Assembly (NCBI GenBank): GCA_937960415.1
Contig: CALGPK010000031.1
Span: 100,119 to 150,305 of the forward strand
Source: an uncultured Bacteroidales bacterium
GTDB lineage: Bacteria > Bacteroidota > Bacteroidia > Bacteroidales > GWA2-32-17
Reading direction: 5' to 3'
DNA: 50,187 nt
The translations under genes and the position numbers were made by a program. Every line of letters starts with the position of its first letter. The first letter of the stretch is position 1. The notes beneath the pieces are model-generated. The model searched no databases. It was not told where the DNA came from and was given only the letters and a program-made list of their open reading frames with translations. This document shows positions 1 to 7,760 of this stretch, in pieces.

Positions 1-252
1 TTTAAGCAAACGCCTCCATGGATTGACGATTACCTGAAATCGGCTTATCGAAAGGCATACCTCATAACTTATCCAGACCTTCCATGGGAGTTTGACCCTC
101 TAAGAGAAAACCCGCATCTTAGACAATATTTGTTCGATTGGTATATTAGAGAAGTGAAACAATTAAACACTCCTTATGCCATCATTAAAGGACTAGGCAA
201 CGAACGTACGGAAAATGCAGTAAAATACATTCAAAGCATTATTGATATTTAG
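1..252 (+). CDS. NadR-like AAA/nucleoside kinase family protein, C-terminal fragment
   Basis: An open frame runs from the first base of the window to a TAG stop, giving the last 83 residues of a protein whose start lies outside. The segment PWEFDPLRENPHLR followed by a Tyr-rich helix and a closing PYAIIKGLGNERTENA matches the C-terminal half of the ATPase/kinase domain found in NadR (ribosylnicotinamide kinase) and related AAA_28 proteins, where a Pro-Trp-Glu-x-Asp-Pro-Leu-Arg segment precedes a final strand and helix. The P-loop would be upstream of the window, so substrate and activity cannot be judged. The frame ends 37 bases before tatD on the same strand, so the two may be cotranscribed. 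The family call rests on this one motif block. Confidence 0.7.
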   Translation, partial: FKQTPPWIDDYLKSAYRKAYLITYPDLPWEFDPLRENPHLRQYLFDWYIREVKQLNTPYAIIKGLGNERTENAVKYIQSIIDI

Positions 253-289
253 CCGATTTGTTTTAACAACTTTTTATTAGGTTTGCAGC

Positions 290-1060
290 ATGGTTTTGAT
301 AGATACTCATACACATTTATATCTTGAACCATTTGATAACGATCGCAACGAAGTTATCGAGCGAAGTATCAACTATGGTATAAACAAAATGCTACTGCCC
401 GATATTGACAACAAAACACGTCATCGGATGCTTGCCGTATCGCAACAATTCAAAGAACATTGCTTTTACATGATAGGACTACACCCTACTTCGGTTAAAA
501 AGAACTATCAAGATGAACTAAATTTAGTTAAGATTGCATTACAGCAAACTTCACCTTGTGCCATTGGAGAATGCGGACTTGATTACTACTGGGACAAAAC
601 ATTTGCCAAAGAACAAAAAGATGCTTTGGTAGAACAGTTTTATCTTGCCCATCAATATCGCCTACCTCTGGTTATACACTCAAGAAAATCACTCGACGAC
701 GTTATTCAACTTTTGAAAACACATAAAAATCTTAACCTTACAGGTGTTTTCCACTGCTATCCCGGTGGCATAAACGAAGCCAAATTCTTATTCGAACAAG
801 GCTTTTACATTGGAGTTGGTGGCGTTGTTACATACAAAAATGCTCTATTGGCCGAAGTGGTAAAATATTTACCTCTAGAAGCAATACTATTAGAAACCGA
901 TGCTCCTTTTTTGTCGCCTGTACCATACCGTGGCAAACGAAACGAAAGTGCTTATTTATATTACATAGCTCAAAAAATTGCAGAGCTCAAAAACATATCT
1001 ATCGAAGAAGTTGCAAATGTTACTACACAGCAAGCCTATCAATTATTTAAAATTCAATGA
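290..1060 (+). CDS. tatD: TatD family metal-dependent hydrolase (DNase)
   Basis: 256 residues, normal length for TatD-type nucleases, which are TIM-barrel enzymes using two metals to cleave DNA. The metal-binding markers are in order: DTHTHLYL at the N-terminus (His-x-His), GLHPTSV, AIGECGLDYYW with the metal-bridging Glu, VIHSRKS, VFHCYPGG, and LLETDAPFLSP near the C-terminus with the last Asp. No signal peptide is present, so it acts in the cytoplasm. The stop overlaps the first possible start of the asparaginase gene (ATGA), indicating a two-gene operon. The exact physiological substrate of TatD homologues differs between species and cannot be read from sequence. Confidence 0.95.
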   Translation: MVLIDTHTHLYLEPFDNDRNEVIERSINYGINKMLLPDIDNKTRHRMLAVSQQFKEHCFYMIGLHPTSVKKNYQDELNLVKIALQQTSPCAIGECGLDYYWDKTFAKEQKDALVEQFYLAHQYRLPLVIHSRKSLDDVIQLLKTHKNLNLTGVFHCYPGGINEAKFLFEQGFYIGVGGVVTYKNALLAEVVKYLPLEAILLETDAPFLSPVPYRGKRNESAYLYYIAQKIAELKNISIEEVANVTTQQAYQLFKIQ

Positions 1061-2091
1061 CCATGAACAACATCAAAATTTTAATTCTTTATACTGGTGG
1101 TACCATCGGAATGGTAAAAGACAGGGAAGGGACACTGATACCGTTTGACATATCAGAAATATTTAAACACGTTCCAGAAATATCTCGTTTGAACTTTCAA
1201 ATAGATACTATTTCGATGAAGCCTCTTATCGATTCTTCGAATACTACCCCCGAATTCTGGATAAATATGCTTCGTATCATCAAACAAAATTATTATCTAT
1301 ACGATGGTTTTGTAATACTGCATGGCACTGATACCATGGCATACTCTGCATCGGCTATTAGTTTTATGATAGAAAACAATCATAAACCCATTATTTTCAC
1401 AGGCTCACAACTTCCTGTAAGCGAACTTCGTACCGATGGACGCGAAAACCTAATTAGCTCACTCACCATTGCAGCAGCAAGACTTTCGGATGGCTCACCC
1501 ATAGTTCCTGAAGTATGTATTTACTTCGAAAACAAATTGTTTAGAGCCAATAGAACTACCAAATACAGCACCGATTTATTCAATGCATTTATTTCGCCCA
1601 ACTATCCTGTACTTGCCGATGCCGGTATCGATATCAATTATCATTTTCCTTATATCTACTACTCTTCAAACGATAAAGAAGTTTTTCACGATAAACTCGA
1701 AACCAATGTAGCCATCATCAAATTATTTCCCGGTATTCATCAAAACGTTTTCGAATCGATTTTGTCTATCGATCAACTCAAAGGCATAGTCCTCGAAACG
1801 TACGGTTCGGGCAATGCCCCAACCAACGAATGGTTCTTAAAAGCCATAAAAAAAGCTATGGATAGAGAAATTTGCATCGTTAACGTTACCCAGTGCATAA
1901 CAGGCAGCATCAAAATGGGATTGTACGAAACCAGCCGAAAGATGCTCGAATTGGGAGTTATAGACGGCAAAGACATGACAACCGAAGCTGCTGTTACCAA
2001 ATTAATGTATGTGCTGAGCAAAGGGTTCGATTATCAAGAAACACGTTATTTTCTTCAGCATTCCATACGCGGAGAAATGACCGATATGTAA
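1057..2091 (+). CDS. ansA: Type I L-asparaginase, cytoplasmic
   Basis: 344 residues. It hydrolyses L-asparagine to aspartate and ammonia. The N-terminal YTGGTIGMV carries the first catalytic Thr, and HGTDTMAYSASA carries the second Thr-Asp pair; GSQLPVSELRTDGRENL is the following conserved loop. There is no signal peptide, which fits the cytoplasmic type I (AnsA) group rather than the periplasmic high-affinity type II. The first ATG overlaps the tatD stop (ATGA); a second ATG six bases later (1063) is an equally good start. A C-terminal helical domain follows around residue 210. No clear hairpin terminator follows before the tRNA gene. Confidence 0.95.
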   Translation: MTMNNIKILILYTGGTIGMVKDREGTLIPFDISEIFKHVPEISRLNFQIDTISMKPLIDSSNTTPEFWINMLRIIKQNYYLYDGFVILHGTDTMAYSASAISFMIENNHKPIIFTGSQLPVSELRTDGRENLISSLTIAAARLSDGSPIVPEVCIYFENKLFRANRTTKYSTDLFNAFISPNYPVLADAGIDINYHFPYIYYSSNDKEVFHDKLETNVAIIKLFPGIHQNVFESILSIDQLKGIVLETYGSGNAPTNEWFLKAIKKAMDREICIVNVTQCITGSIKMGLYETSRKMLELGVIDGKDMTTEAAVTKLMYVLSKGFDYQETRYFLQHSIRGEMTDM

Positions 2092-2178
2092 AATAAATTT
2101 TTTTTAAGCAAAGTGTTCAATGTTTTTGAATATTTTGTAATTTCACAGCCAAAATGTTCTTTGAACATTATATTTTTT

Positions 2179-2268
2179 GGAGAGGTGTCCGAGTGGTCGA
2201 AGGAGCACGCCTGGAGAGCGTGTAACCCGCTTCAAACGGGTTCGCGGGTTCGAATCCCGCTCTCTCCG
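2179..2268 (+). tRNA. tRNA-Ser (anticodon GGA)
   Basis: 90 nt with the long variable arm typical of serine tRNAs. The acceptor GGAGAGG (2179-2185) pairs with TCTCTCC (2261-2267), with one G-U at the last pair. The anticodon stem CACGC/GCGTG encloses the loop CTGGAGA, giving anticodon GGA for UCC and UCU codons. The variable arm contains the stem ACCCG/CGGGT. The T arm is GCGGG-TTCGAAT-CCCGC. The discriminator base is G and no CCA is encoded, as is common in Bacteroidota. Confidence 0.97.
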
Positions 2269-2314
2269 CTATGTAAATTTCTAAAACAGATTATTAACTT
2301 AAACTAAATTGATT

Positions 2315-3151
2315 ATGCAAATGAGAAAGTTTTTTTCTTTATTGACAATGGTTAGTGTGCTCACATTTGGAGCTACCGTATGGGTTATAGGTCAACAAAC
2401 CCAGGTTATGCAAGCTACCAACACACAAATGGTAGATGATACCACACAACAGCTTGCTTCACAGCCCGCTCAAACTGAAACACCTGTTGAAGAAATGGAA
2501 ATACCTGAAGAAAAAGGACTGCATCAGGTATTTAAAACCAAATTCATCGAAGGTGGTGTACCCTGGATGACCCCTATTCTTATTATCCTGATCATTGGTT
2601 TAGCCATTGTTATTGAGCGTATTATTTATTTGAACATGGCTACAACCAACACCGAAAAGCTCTTGAAAAAAGTTGAAGAAGCCTTACAAACAGGTGGTAT
2701 TGAAGCCGCAAAAGAAGTTTGCCGCAATACACGTGGACCGGTAGCCAGTATTTTCTATCAGGGATTAGACCGTTACGATCAGGGTCTTGATGTTGTAGAA
2801 AAATCGATTATTTCATACGGTTCAGTTCAAAGTAGCAATCTCGAACGTGGTCTCACATGGATAAGCCTTGCTATTGCTATTGCTCCTATGTTGGGATTCT
2901 TGGGTACGGTAGTTGGTATGGTTGGTGCTTTCGATGCTATAGAATCTGCTGGCGACATCTCTCCCACAATCGTTGCTGGCGGTATTAAAGTAGCTCTGTT
3001 GACTACCATCTTTGGTCTTATTGTTGCTATTATTTTGCAAGTATTTTACAACTACCTGGTTTCCAAAATAGACTCTATTGTTATTCAAATGGAAGACAGC
3101 TCTGTTTCCATAATGGATATTTTGGTTCATTATCAACGTCAACAAAAATAA
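2315..3151 (+). CDS. exbB: MotA/TolQ/ExbB proton channel family protein
   Basis: About 278 residues. It is the channel subunit of an inner-membrane ExbB-ExbD motor, which uses the proton gradient to energise outer-membrane transport or envelope processes. A cleavable or anchoring hydrophobic N-terminus (about residues 1-25) and a Gln/Thr-rich linker precede the ExbB core. A first membrane helix lies near 72-92. Two more follow in the C-terminal half, in the block GLTWISLAIAIAPMLGFLGT and the segment after PTIVAGGIKVALLTT, the family's most conserved region. The frame opens with TTG at 2309, but ATG at 2315 or 2321 is a better start. The N-terminal extension is usual in Bacteroidota ExbB. Two ExbD genes follow. 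Confidence 0.93.
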   Translation: MQMRKFFSLLTMVSVLTFGATVWVIGQQTQVMQATNTQMVDDTTQQLASQPAQTETPVEEMEIPEEKGLHQVFKTKFIEGGVPWMTPILIILIIGLAIVIERIIYLNMATTNTEKLLKKVEEALQTGGIEAAKEVCRNTRGPVASIFYQGLDRYDQGLDVVEKSIISYGSVQSSNLERGLTWISLAIAIAPMLGFLGTVVGMVGAFDAIESAGDISPTIVAGGIKVALLTTIFGLIVAIILQVFYNYLVSKIDSIVIQMEDSSVSIMDILVHYQRQQK

Positions 3152-3157
3152 ACGATT

Positions 3158-3466
3158 ATGATAGATATAGCATTATACCTTACCTATTTTTTAGTATTAG
3201 CTGCGGTAGTCCTTGTGCTTGGATTTGCCGTGTGGTTTTTAGCCAAAAACTTCAAAAAAAGTAAAAATACTTTAATAGGTGCCCTGGGATTAGTTGTTGT
3301 ATTTCTGATAGCTTACTTTTTAAGTTCTGGAGAAGTTTATGAAAAATTTCAAATAACAGAAGGAATATCGAAACTTATTGGCGGCTCGCTCATTACTCTG
3401 TATATTATGTTCTTCGGAACTATTGTAGCAGCTATCTATTCAGAAATAGCAAAACTTTTTAAATAA
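3158..3466 (+). CDS. Small three-helix membrane protein of the exbB-exbD operon
   Basis: 102 residues, almost entirely hydrophobic, with three likely membrane helices (about residues 5-29, 39-57 and 75-97). A short basic loop (KNFKKSKN) follows the first helix. It starts 6 bases after exbB and ends 7 bases before the first exbD, so it is cotranscribed and probably works with the ExbB/ExbD complex. No catalytic motif is visible and no named family was recognised. Its position between the channel and rod subunits suggests an accessory or assembly role, which is inference from context only. Confidence 0.8.
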   Translation: MIDIALYLTYFLVLAAVVLVLGFAVWFLAKNFKKSKNTLIGALGLVVVFLIAYFLSSGEVYEKFQITEGISKLIGGSLITLYIMFFGTIVAAIYSEIAKLFK

Positions 3467-3473
3467 CAACTCT

Positions 3474-4052
3474 ATGGCTAAAAGAGAAATTCCTGAAATA
3501 AATGCCGGATCGATGGCAGATATTGCTTTTCTGCTATTGATCTTTTTTCTGGTGGCTACTACTATGGATGTAGATAGCGGCTTACAACGTCGCTTACCTC
3601 CATGGATAGATGAAACTACGGAAAAACCACCCGAAATAAAAAAACGAAATGTTTTTACTGTTTTAATCAATGCCAACAATCAATTACTTGTCCAAAACGA
3701 ATGGGGCGATATACGTACATTGCGTAAAAAAGCCAAAGAATTTATCGAAAATCCTAACGACGATCCGGAATTGCCTGAAAAAGAAATGATTGAAGTTCCG
3801 TTTTTTGGTACTTACCCCGTTTCTAAACAAGTCATTTCGCTTCAAAACGACCGAGGTACTAAGTACGAAATGTATCTTAAAGTTCAAAATGAACTGGTAG
3901 CTGCTTACAACGAACTACGCAACGAACTTGCCAAAAAGAAGTTTGGCAAAGAGTATTCAAAGCTCGAACAAAAACAGCAAGAAGCCATTAACCAAATTTA
4001 TCCGCAACGTATTTCCGAAGCAGAACCTAAAAACATAGGAGGGAAAAAATAA
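3474..4052 (+). CDS. exbD: ExbD/TolR family biopolymer transport protein (first copy)
   Basis: 192 residues. The N-terminal membrane helix contains INAGSMADIAFLLLIFFLVA, in which the Asp (MAD) is the proton-carrying residue conserved in ExbD and TolR. The rest is a periplasmic domain. It is longer than classic ExbD (about 140 residues) because of a charged, Lys/Glu/Gln-rich segment in the last 60 residues that probably forms a helix. Its stop codon TAA overlaps the ATG of the second exbD by one base, indicating coupled translation. A pair of unequal ExbD proteins with one ExbB is a common arrangement in Bacteroidota. Confidence 0.92.
   Translation: MAKREIPEINAGSMADIAFLLLIFFLVATTMDVDSGLQRRLPPWIDETTEKPPEIKKRNVFTVLINANNQLLVQNEWGDIRTLRKKAKEFIENPNDDPELPEKEMIEVPFFGTYPVSKQVISLQNDRGTKYEMYLKVQNELVAAYNELRNELAKKKFGKEYSKLEQKQQEAINQIYPQRISEAEPKNIGGKK
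4037..4043 (+). promoter_or_regulatory. Shine-Dalgarno sequence of second exbD
   Basis: AGGAGGG lies 8 bases before the ATG at 4052, inside the 3' end of the first exbD. Strong Shine-Dalgarno sites are rare in this window, where most starts are preceded only by A-rich sequence. Here it helps fix the start and probably supports re-initiation at the overlapping stop/start. Confidence 0.7.
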
Positions 4053-4525
4053 TGAGTAAGTTCAAACAAAAAACCAAAGGCGGAAGCCCTAAAATTAGTA
4101 CAGCTTCATTGCCCGACGTTATTTTTATGTTGTTGTTTTTCTTCATGGTTACTACGGTGATGCGTGATGTTGAACTTAAAATTAAGCTCAAATTACCTCA
4201 GGATATTTCGGAATCAAAAAAAATTGAAAAAAAATCGCTGGTTAGCTACATTTATGTTGGTGAACCCAAGCCACAATTTCAAAAAATTTTTGGTACAGAA
4301 CCTCGTATTCAGCTCAACGATGCTTTTGCCAAATTGTCCGATATCCAATCGTTTATAGAAAAAGAACGTGCTGCTCGTCCCGAAAGCGATATTCCCTTTT
4401 TAACAACATCGCTAAAAGTGGACGTTAATACCAAAATGGGTATTATTACCGATATTAAACAAGAATTACGTAAAGCTAATGCTCTTAAAATTAACTACTC
4501 AGGCAGAACGCAACCTAAAATGTAA
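4052..4525 (+). CDS. exbD: ExbD/TolR family biopolymer transport protein (second copy)
   Basis: 157 residues. The membrane helix STASLPDVIFMLLFFFMVTT near residues 17-36 keeps the essential Asp (LPD) of the ExbD/TolR family. A periplasmic domain of ordinary length follows, ending in ITDIKQELRKAN, like the last helix of ExbD. It overlaps the first exbD by one base and ends just before a strong terminator, so it closes the exbB operon. The two ExbD copies are clearly diverged and probably form a heteromeric rod; this is inference. The transported or energised partner (TonB-like protein) is not encoded in the window. Confidence 0.92.
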   Translation: MSKFKQKTKGGSPKISTASLPDVIFMLLFFFMVTTVMRDVELKIKLKLPQDISESKKIEKKSLVSYIYVGEPKPQFQKIFGTEPRIQLNDAFAKLSDIQSFIEKERAARPESDIPFLTTSLKVDVNTKMGIITDIKQELRKANALKINYSGRTQPKM

Positions 4526-4549
4526 TTTTTAATATTCAGTACTAATAAA

Positions 4550-4579
4550 AAAAGGCTGCATTTTTTTGCAGCCTTTTTT
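4550..4579. terminator. Bidirectional intrinsic terminator between exbD and T9SS cargo gene
   Basis: A perfect 7-bp stem GGCTGCA (4554-4560) / TGCAGCC (4567-4573) encloses a six-T loop. It has an A-run on the left and a T-run on the right, so it can stop transcripts from both converging sides. Confidence 0.9.
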
Positions 4580-4641
4580 GTTAATCAATGGTAAGCTATT
4601 TAACTTTATCTATTCACCATAAAATGGGTCATACGTTAGTA

Positions 4642-6234
4642 CTATTCTTTAATAAATTTTGACTGGTATTGTTTATTCCCTGAAACTAAATGAATAATAT
4701 AAGTACCACTTGATAAATCCGAAATATTTATCGGAGCAAGAATCGAAAGCTTATTAAACTTTTTTATCAAACGTCCCTCTGTGTTGTAAATATTCACAGC
4801 ATCAACTTCGTCTAAACGATTAAAATGAATATTAAGGTATTGACTGGTAGGATTGGGATAAACCTGAATAAAATTATTGTAAATAATATGATTTACTATA
4901 CTGCTTATATCGGAATAAAAATATTCTATTTTATAGATGGGCTCCCACAAATTGCCATTTAGCCCGAAGTATTCTTCTCGAACAAGCTCCTGATATGAAT
5001 CGTATTCAAATTCTGTTTTTCCGGATAAAATCCAATTTTGGTTGTAACTATCGTATGAATAGCTATAGATGGAATCGAGAAAAGTACCTGTATAAAAATA
5101 ATCGTTTTTGAAACTATAAGAATAGGCAGAAATATATGCATCCCAATAACTATAGGTCTCATTAATCACATTATTGTTTGCATCGTAAGCATATTCGTAT
5201 TTGCTCATAGGAACAAATACCAAACCATCGGAACTAAAAAATTCTTTTAAAGTTATATTACCCTGTAAATCATAATCAAAAGACTGTTTATACACTGGAA
5301 CCCATGCATTTTGTACATCATCCCAGCTATACTGGCTATCTGTTAACAATAAATTATTTGCATTATACGTTTTTTCCGATTTGTAAGAATTTTTCCACGT
5401 ATTCAATACAATATCCCACATTAGTGATATAAATTCTATTTCATTACCATTGGCATCGTAGGTTAATAATTCTTTTTGACTATCAACCCACTGTATTCCA
5501 TCCCAGTATTTAATTAAACGCTCGGTTATTAAATTACCAGAAAAAGTGTATAGCATTAAAAAAACTAAATTGTACTGCTGCATAACATCATCATAACTGT
5601 AAAAAATAACAGAATCTACTAGCCAATTGTTATCATAAGTAATCATTACCTTTTGGTAAGGCAAAAATACATTATTTACAGTATCCAGAAAAAAAATCTC
5701 TTGTTGAGATGGACATGTATCATTTAAAAGTTGTATTTTGTAACGACTACCATAAACAAACTTATTTTGGTTGTAATCATAACTTTTGTCTATTTGATCA
5801 GTATAAATAACAAAGTTAAGAGTATAATTGGTATCGCCTGTGAATTTAATGAAACTCATAGTATCGTCCCATGCATTAAGCGTTGTATTCCATGGATAAG
5901 TCAAATAAGTTTCTACAGGAGCATTTACCGAATTTTCTAAGTAAGTTTGCTTAAATTTTGTCATCAATCTTAGGCTATCTGCATAAACATCATACGAATA
6001 ACGAAGCTTTTCGCTCCAAAGATATTCTGCCCCCGTAACCCTACCTGTAATTACTTCTTTTGTAAGAACATTATAAGTGCCCGAATTGTAATGCGACCAC
6101 AATATCGAATCGAGCACATGTAACGTTGACTTTTGCCGATAAGATGGAGGCAATTCTGCTTTTTTTAAATTTTGAGCTAAAACGTTGGACAAAACCATTA
6201 AACCAACAACCAATAATAATAAACTTGTTTTCAT
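4642..6234 (-). CDS. Secreted protein with Tyr-Asp-rich tandem units and T9SS type A sorting domain
   Basis: About 530 residues. MKTSLLLLVVGLMVLSNVLA is a clear signal peptide; the frame extends four codons further (6246), but the ATG at 6234 gives the normal signal peptide. The middle part (roughly residues 180-450) is built of imperfect units of about 45 residues with recurring W-D...W, K-x-x-x-Y/F-x-Y-D and N-N-x-x-x-E patterns, probably repeated beta strands. The C-terminal 75 residues start with VYPNPTSQYLNIHF and contain IYNTEGRLIKKF and LSSGTYIIHL, the three conserved blocks of the type A (Por secretion) signal. It is therefore exported by T9SS and released or attached at the cell surface. 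The function of the repeat region is unknown. Confidence 0.85.
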   Translation of the reverse strand: MKTSLLLLVVGLMVLSNVLAQNLKKAELPPSYRQKSTLHVLDSILWSHYNSGTYNVLTKEVITGRVTGAEYLWSEKLRYSYDVYADSLRLMTKFKQTYLENSVNAPVETYLTYPWNTTLNAWDDTMSFIKFTGDTNYTLNFVIYTDQIDKSYDYNQNKFVYGSRYKIQLLNDTCPSQQEIFFLDTVNNVFLPYQKVMITYDNNWLVDSVIFYSYDDVMQQYNLVFLMLYTFSGNLITERLIKYWDGIQWVDSQKELLTYDANGNEIEFISLMWDIVLNTWKNSYKSEKTYNANNLLLTDSQYSWDDVQNAWVPVYKQSFDYDLQGNITLKEFFSSDGLVFVPMSKYEYAYDANNNVINETYSYWDAYISAYSYSFKNDYFYTGTFLDSIYSYSYDSYNQNWILSGKTEFEYDSYQELVREEYFGLNGNLWEPIYKIEYFYSDISSIVNHIIYNNFIQVYPNPTSQYLNIHFNRLDEVDAVNIYNTEGRLIKKFNKLSILAPINISDLSSGTYIIHLVSGNKQYQSKFIKE

Positions 6235-6263
6235 AGCAATAAACATTTTAATTTAGACTAATA

Positions 6264-6271
6264 CAAAATTA
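6264..6271 (-). promoter_or_regulatory. Likely -7 box (TAATTTTG) of the T9SS cargo gene
   Basis: On the minus strand TAATTTTG matches the Bacteroidetes -7 consensus TAnnTTTG exactly and lies 29 bases before the ATG at 6234. No convincing -33 TTG is seen at the right distance. Confidence 0.45.
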
Positions 6272-6369
6272 CTAAAAAAAATGAAACCACACATTAAATT
6301 ATTGTTAAAAAAAATTAAAGCTATTTCATGCAAAAGAAAAGGTCTATAGCATAAATTGAGACAATGCAA

Positions 6370-7698
6370 TTATTGGTGCTCTTCTATAAAACGAATACCT
6401 ATACTTTCCAATTTGCTTAACAAAGGTTGATATAACTCGGGCATAACAGGTATAATAACACCTTTTAGCGATATTTCACTTTTCATGAGCATTTCGGTAG
6501 CAAAGGCAACAGGCATACCCACGGTAATAGCCATTGCAGTTTCTTCTTCCGTCTTCCCTTTAACAACAAGTGAAGAGGTAATTTGATGCAACTTATCATT
6601 CAACTTATATTTAAAAATGTGTTGCATTACAATCATATCTTTATCACCATGCTCAAGTTTCCATTTTCGTTCGAGCAAGTGTTGTAAAATTTTTGCAGGC
6701 GATGCATTTACCAAACCAACAGGTTCTTTATCGAAAATACCTGTCCATTTCAACAGTTGCATTTCTTGCGAATCGTCCGACAAATTAAACATTCGACGTA
6801 TTTTTTCTTCTACTGTATGTGTTTCGTCGTATGGTAAGAACATATTAATAAAATCGCGATATGTAATTTTATCGGAATTTTCAACTACATACGTATCGTC
6901 TGTCAAACCCAACTGTACAAAAATATTCCATGCTTGACAATAACCGGGGCGTCTCATAGTGCCCCTGAAAATAGTTGGAATATTATGAAGTCCATAAACT
7001 TCGCGATAGGATAGTGAATCGCGATTAGCGTAAACATCAAACTCGCCCATATCGAGCACACGAACTCTAAACGTACGCTTAAACAACTGATGATAAGGTA
7101 TATATTTAATAGTGCCATTTTCGTAGTATTTAGCTGTTCCTTGTCCTGCGAGGATTACATTGCGAGGATTCCATGTAAATTTGTAGTGCCATGGATTATT
7201 ATCCGATTCGGGAGCTACTAAACCACCAGTATTACTATAAAAAGCCAACAATTGCCCACCCTGATTTCGAATACTATCGATAACTTTCATGGCCGACATA
7301 TGATCGATGCCTGGATCAACTCCCAACTCGTTTAAAAAAGTTAAACCTTTAGCCTTAACCTCATTTGCCATTGCTTTTATTTCGGGCGATACATACGATG
7401 CTGTGACCATGTGTTTGCCCTGTTTAAGACATTCGCGGGCAACTATCGGATGCATAAAAGCAGGGAGAAATGAAATAACCACATCGGCTCTCGAAATTTC
7501 GGCTCTTTTTTGTTCTTCGTTATTTATGTCAAATTGTATTGCTCTTCCGTTAGGATGTTTGTTTACTTTTCGCTCAGCTAAGGCAAGGTTCACATCGCCA
7601 ACTGTAACATTCCAGTTGTATTGACCTGACTTTTCGAGCAAGTACTTAATCATAACGGTTGAAGAAAATCCTGCACCTAAAATCAATATATTTTTCAT
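6370..7698 (-). CDS. Saccharopine dehydrogenase family oxidoreductase
   Basis: 442 residues. The N-terminal MKNILILGAGFSS is a Rossmann nucleotide-binding turn (GxGxxS type). The segment GVDPGIDHMSAMKVID around residue 130 and the Trp/Pro-rich block NNPWHYKFTWNPRNVI match saccharopine reductase-like enzymes, which interconvert saccharopine with a semialdehyde and an amino acid using NAD(P). In bacteria this family also includes carboxynorspermidine synthase, so the product could belong to polyamine or lysine metabolism. No pathway partner is adjacent. It starts 62 bases after the Wzt stop and has no recognisable promoter, so it may be the last gene of that run or independent. Confidence 0.85.
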   Translation of the reverse strand: MKNILILGAGFSSTVMIKYLLEKSGQYNWNVTVGDVNLALAERKVNKHPNGRAIQFDINNEEQKRAEISRADVVISFLPAFMHPIVARECLKQGKHMVTASYVSPEIKAMANEVKAKGLTFLNELGVDPGIDHMSAMKVIDSIRNQGGQLLAFYSNTGGLVAPESDNNPWHYKFTWNPRNVILAGQGTAKYYENGTIKYIPYHQLFKRTFRVRVLDMGEFDVYANRDSLSYREVYGLHNIPTIFRGTMRRPGYCQAWNIFVQLGLTDDTYVVENSDKITYRDFINMFLPYDETHTVEEKIRRMFNLSDDSQEMQLLKWTGIFDKEPVGLVNASPAKILQHLLERKWKLEHGDKDMIVMQHIFKYKLNDKLHQITSSLVVKGKTEEETAMAITVGMPVAFATEMLMKSEISLKGVIIPVMPELYQPLLSKLESIGIRFIEEHQ

Positions 7699-7760
7699 AC
7701 GATATTTTTTTAGTAAAAATACACGAAAAAATACACACGATTTTCTAATAAAAGTCAGTT

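Noticed and set aside
2113-2307. A 64-codon open frame across the tRNA region
   Set aside because: It runs through the complete tRNA-Ser gene and its protein has no sensible features; the frame is open by chance.
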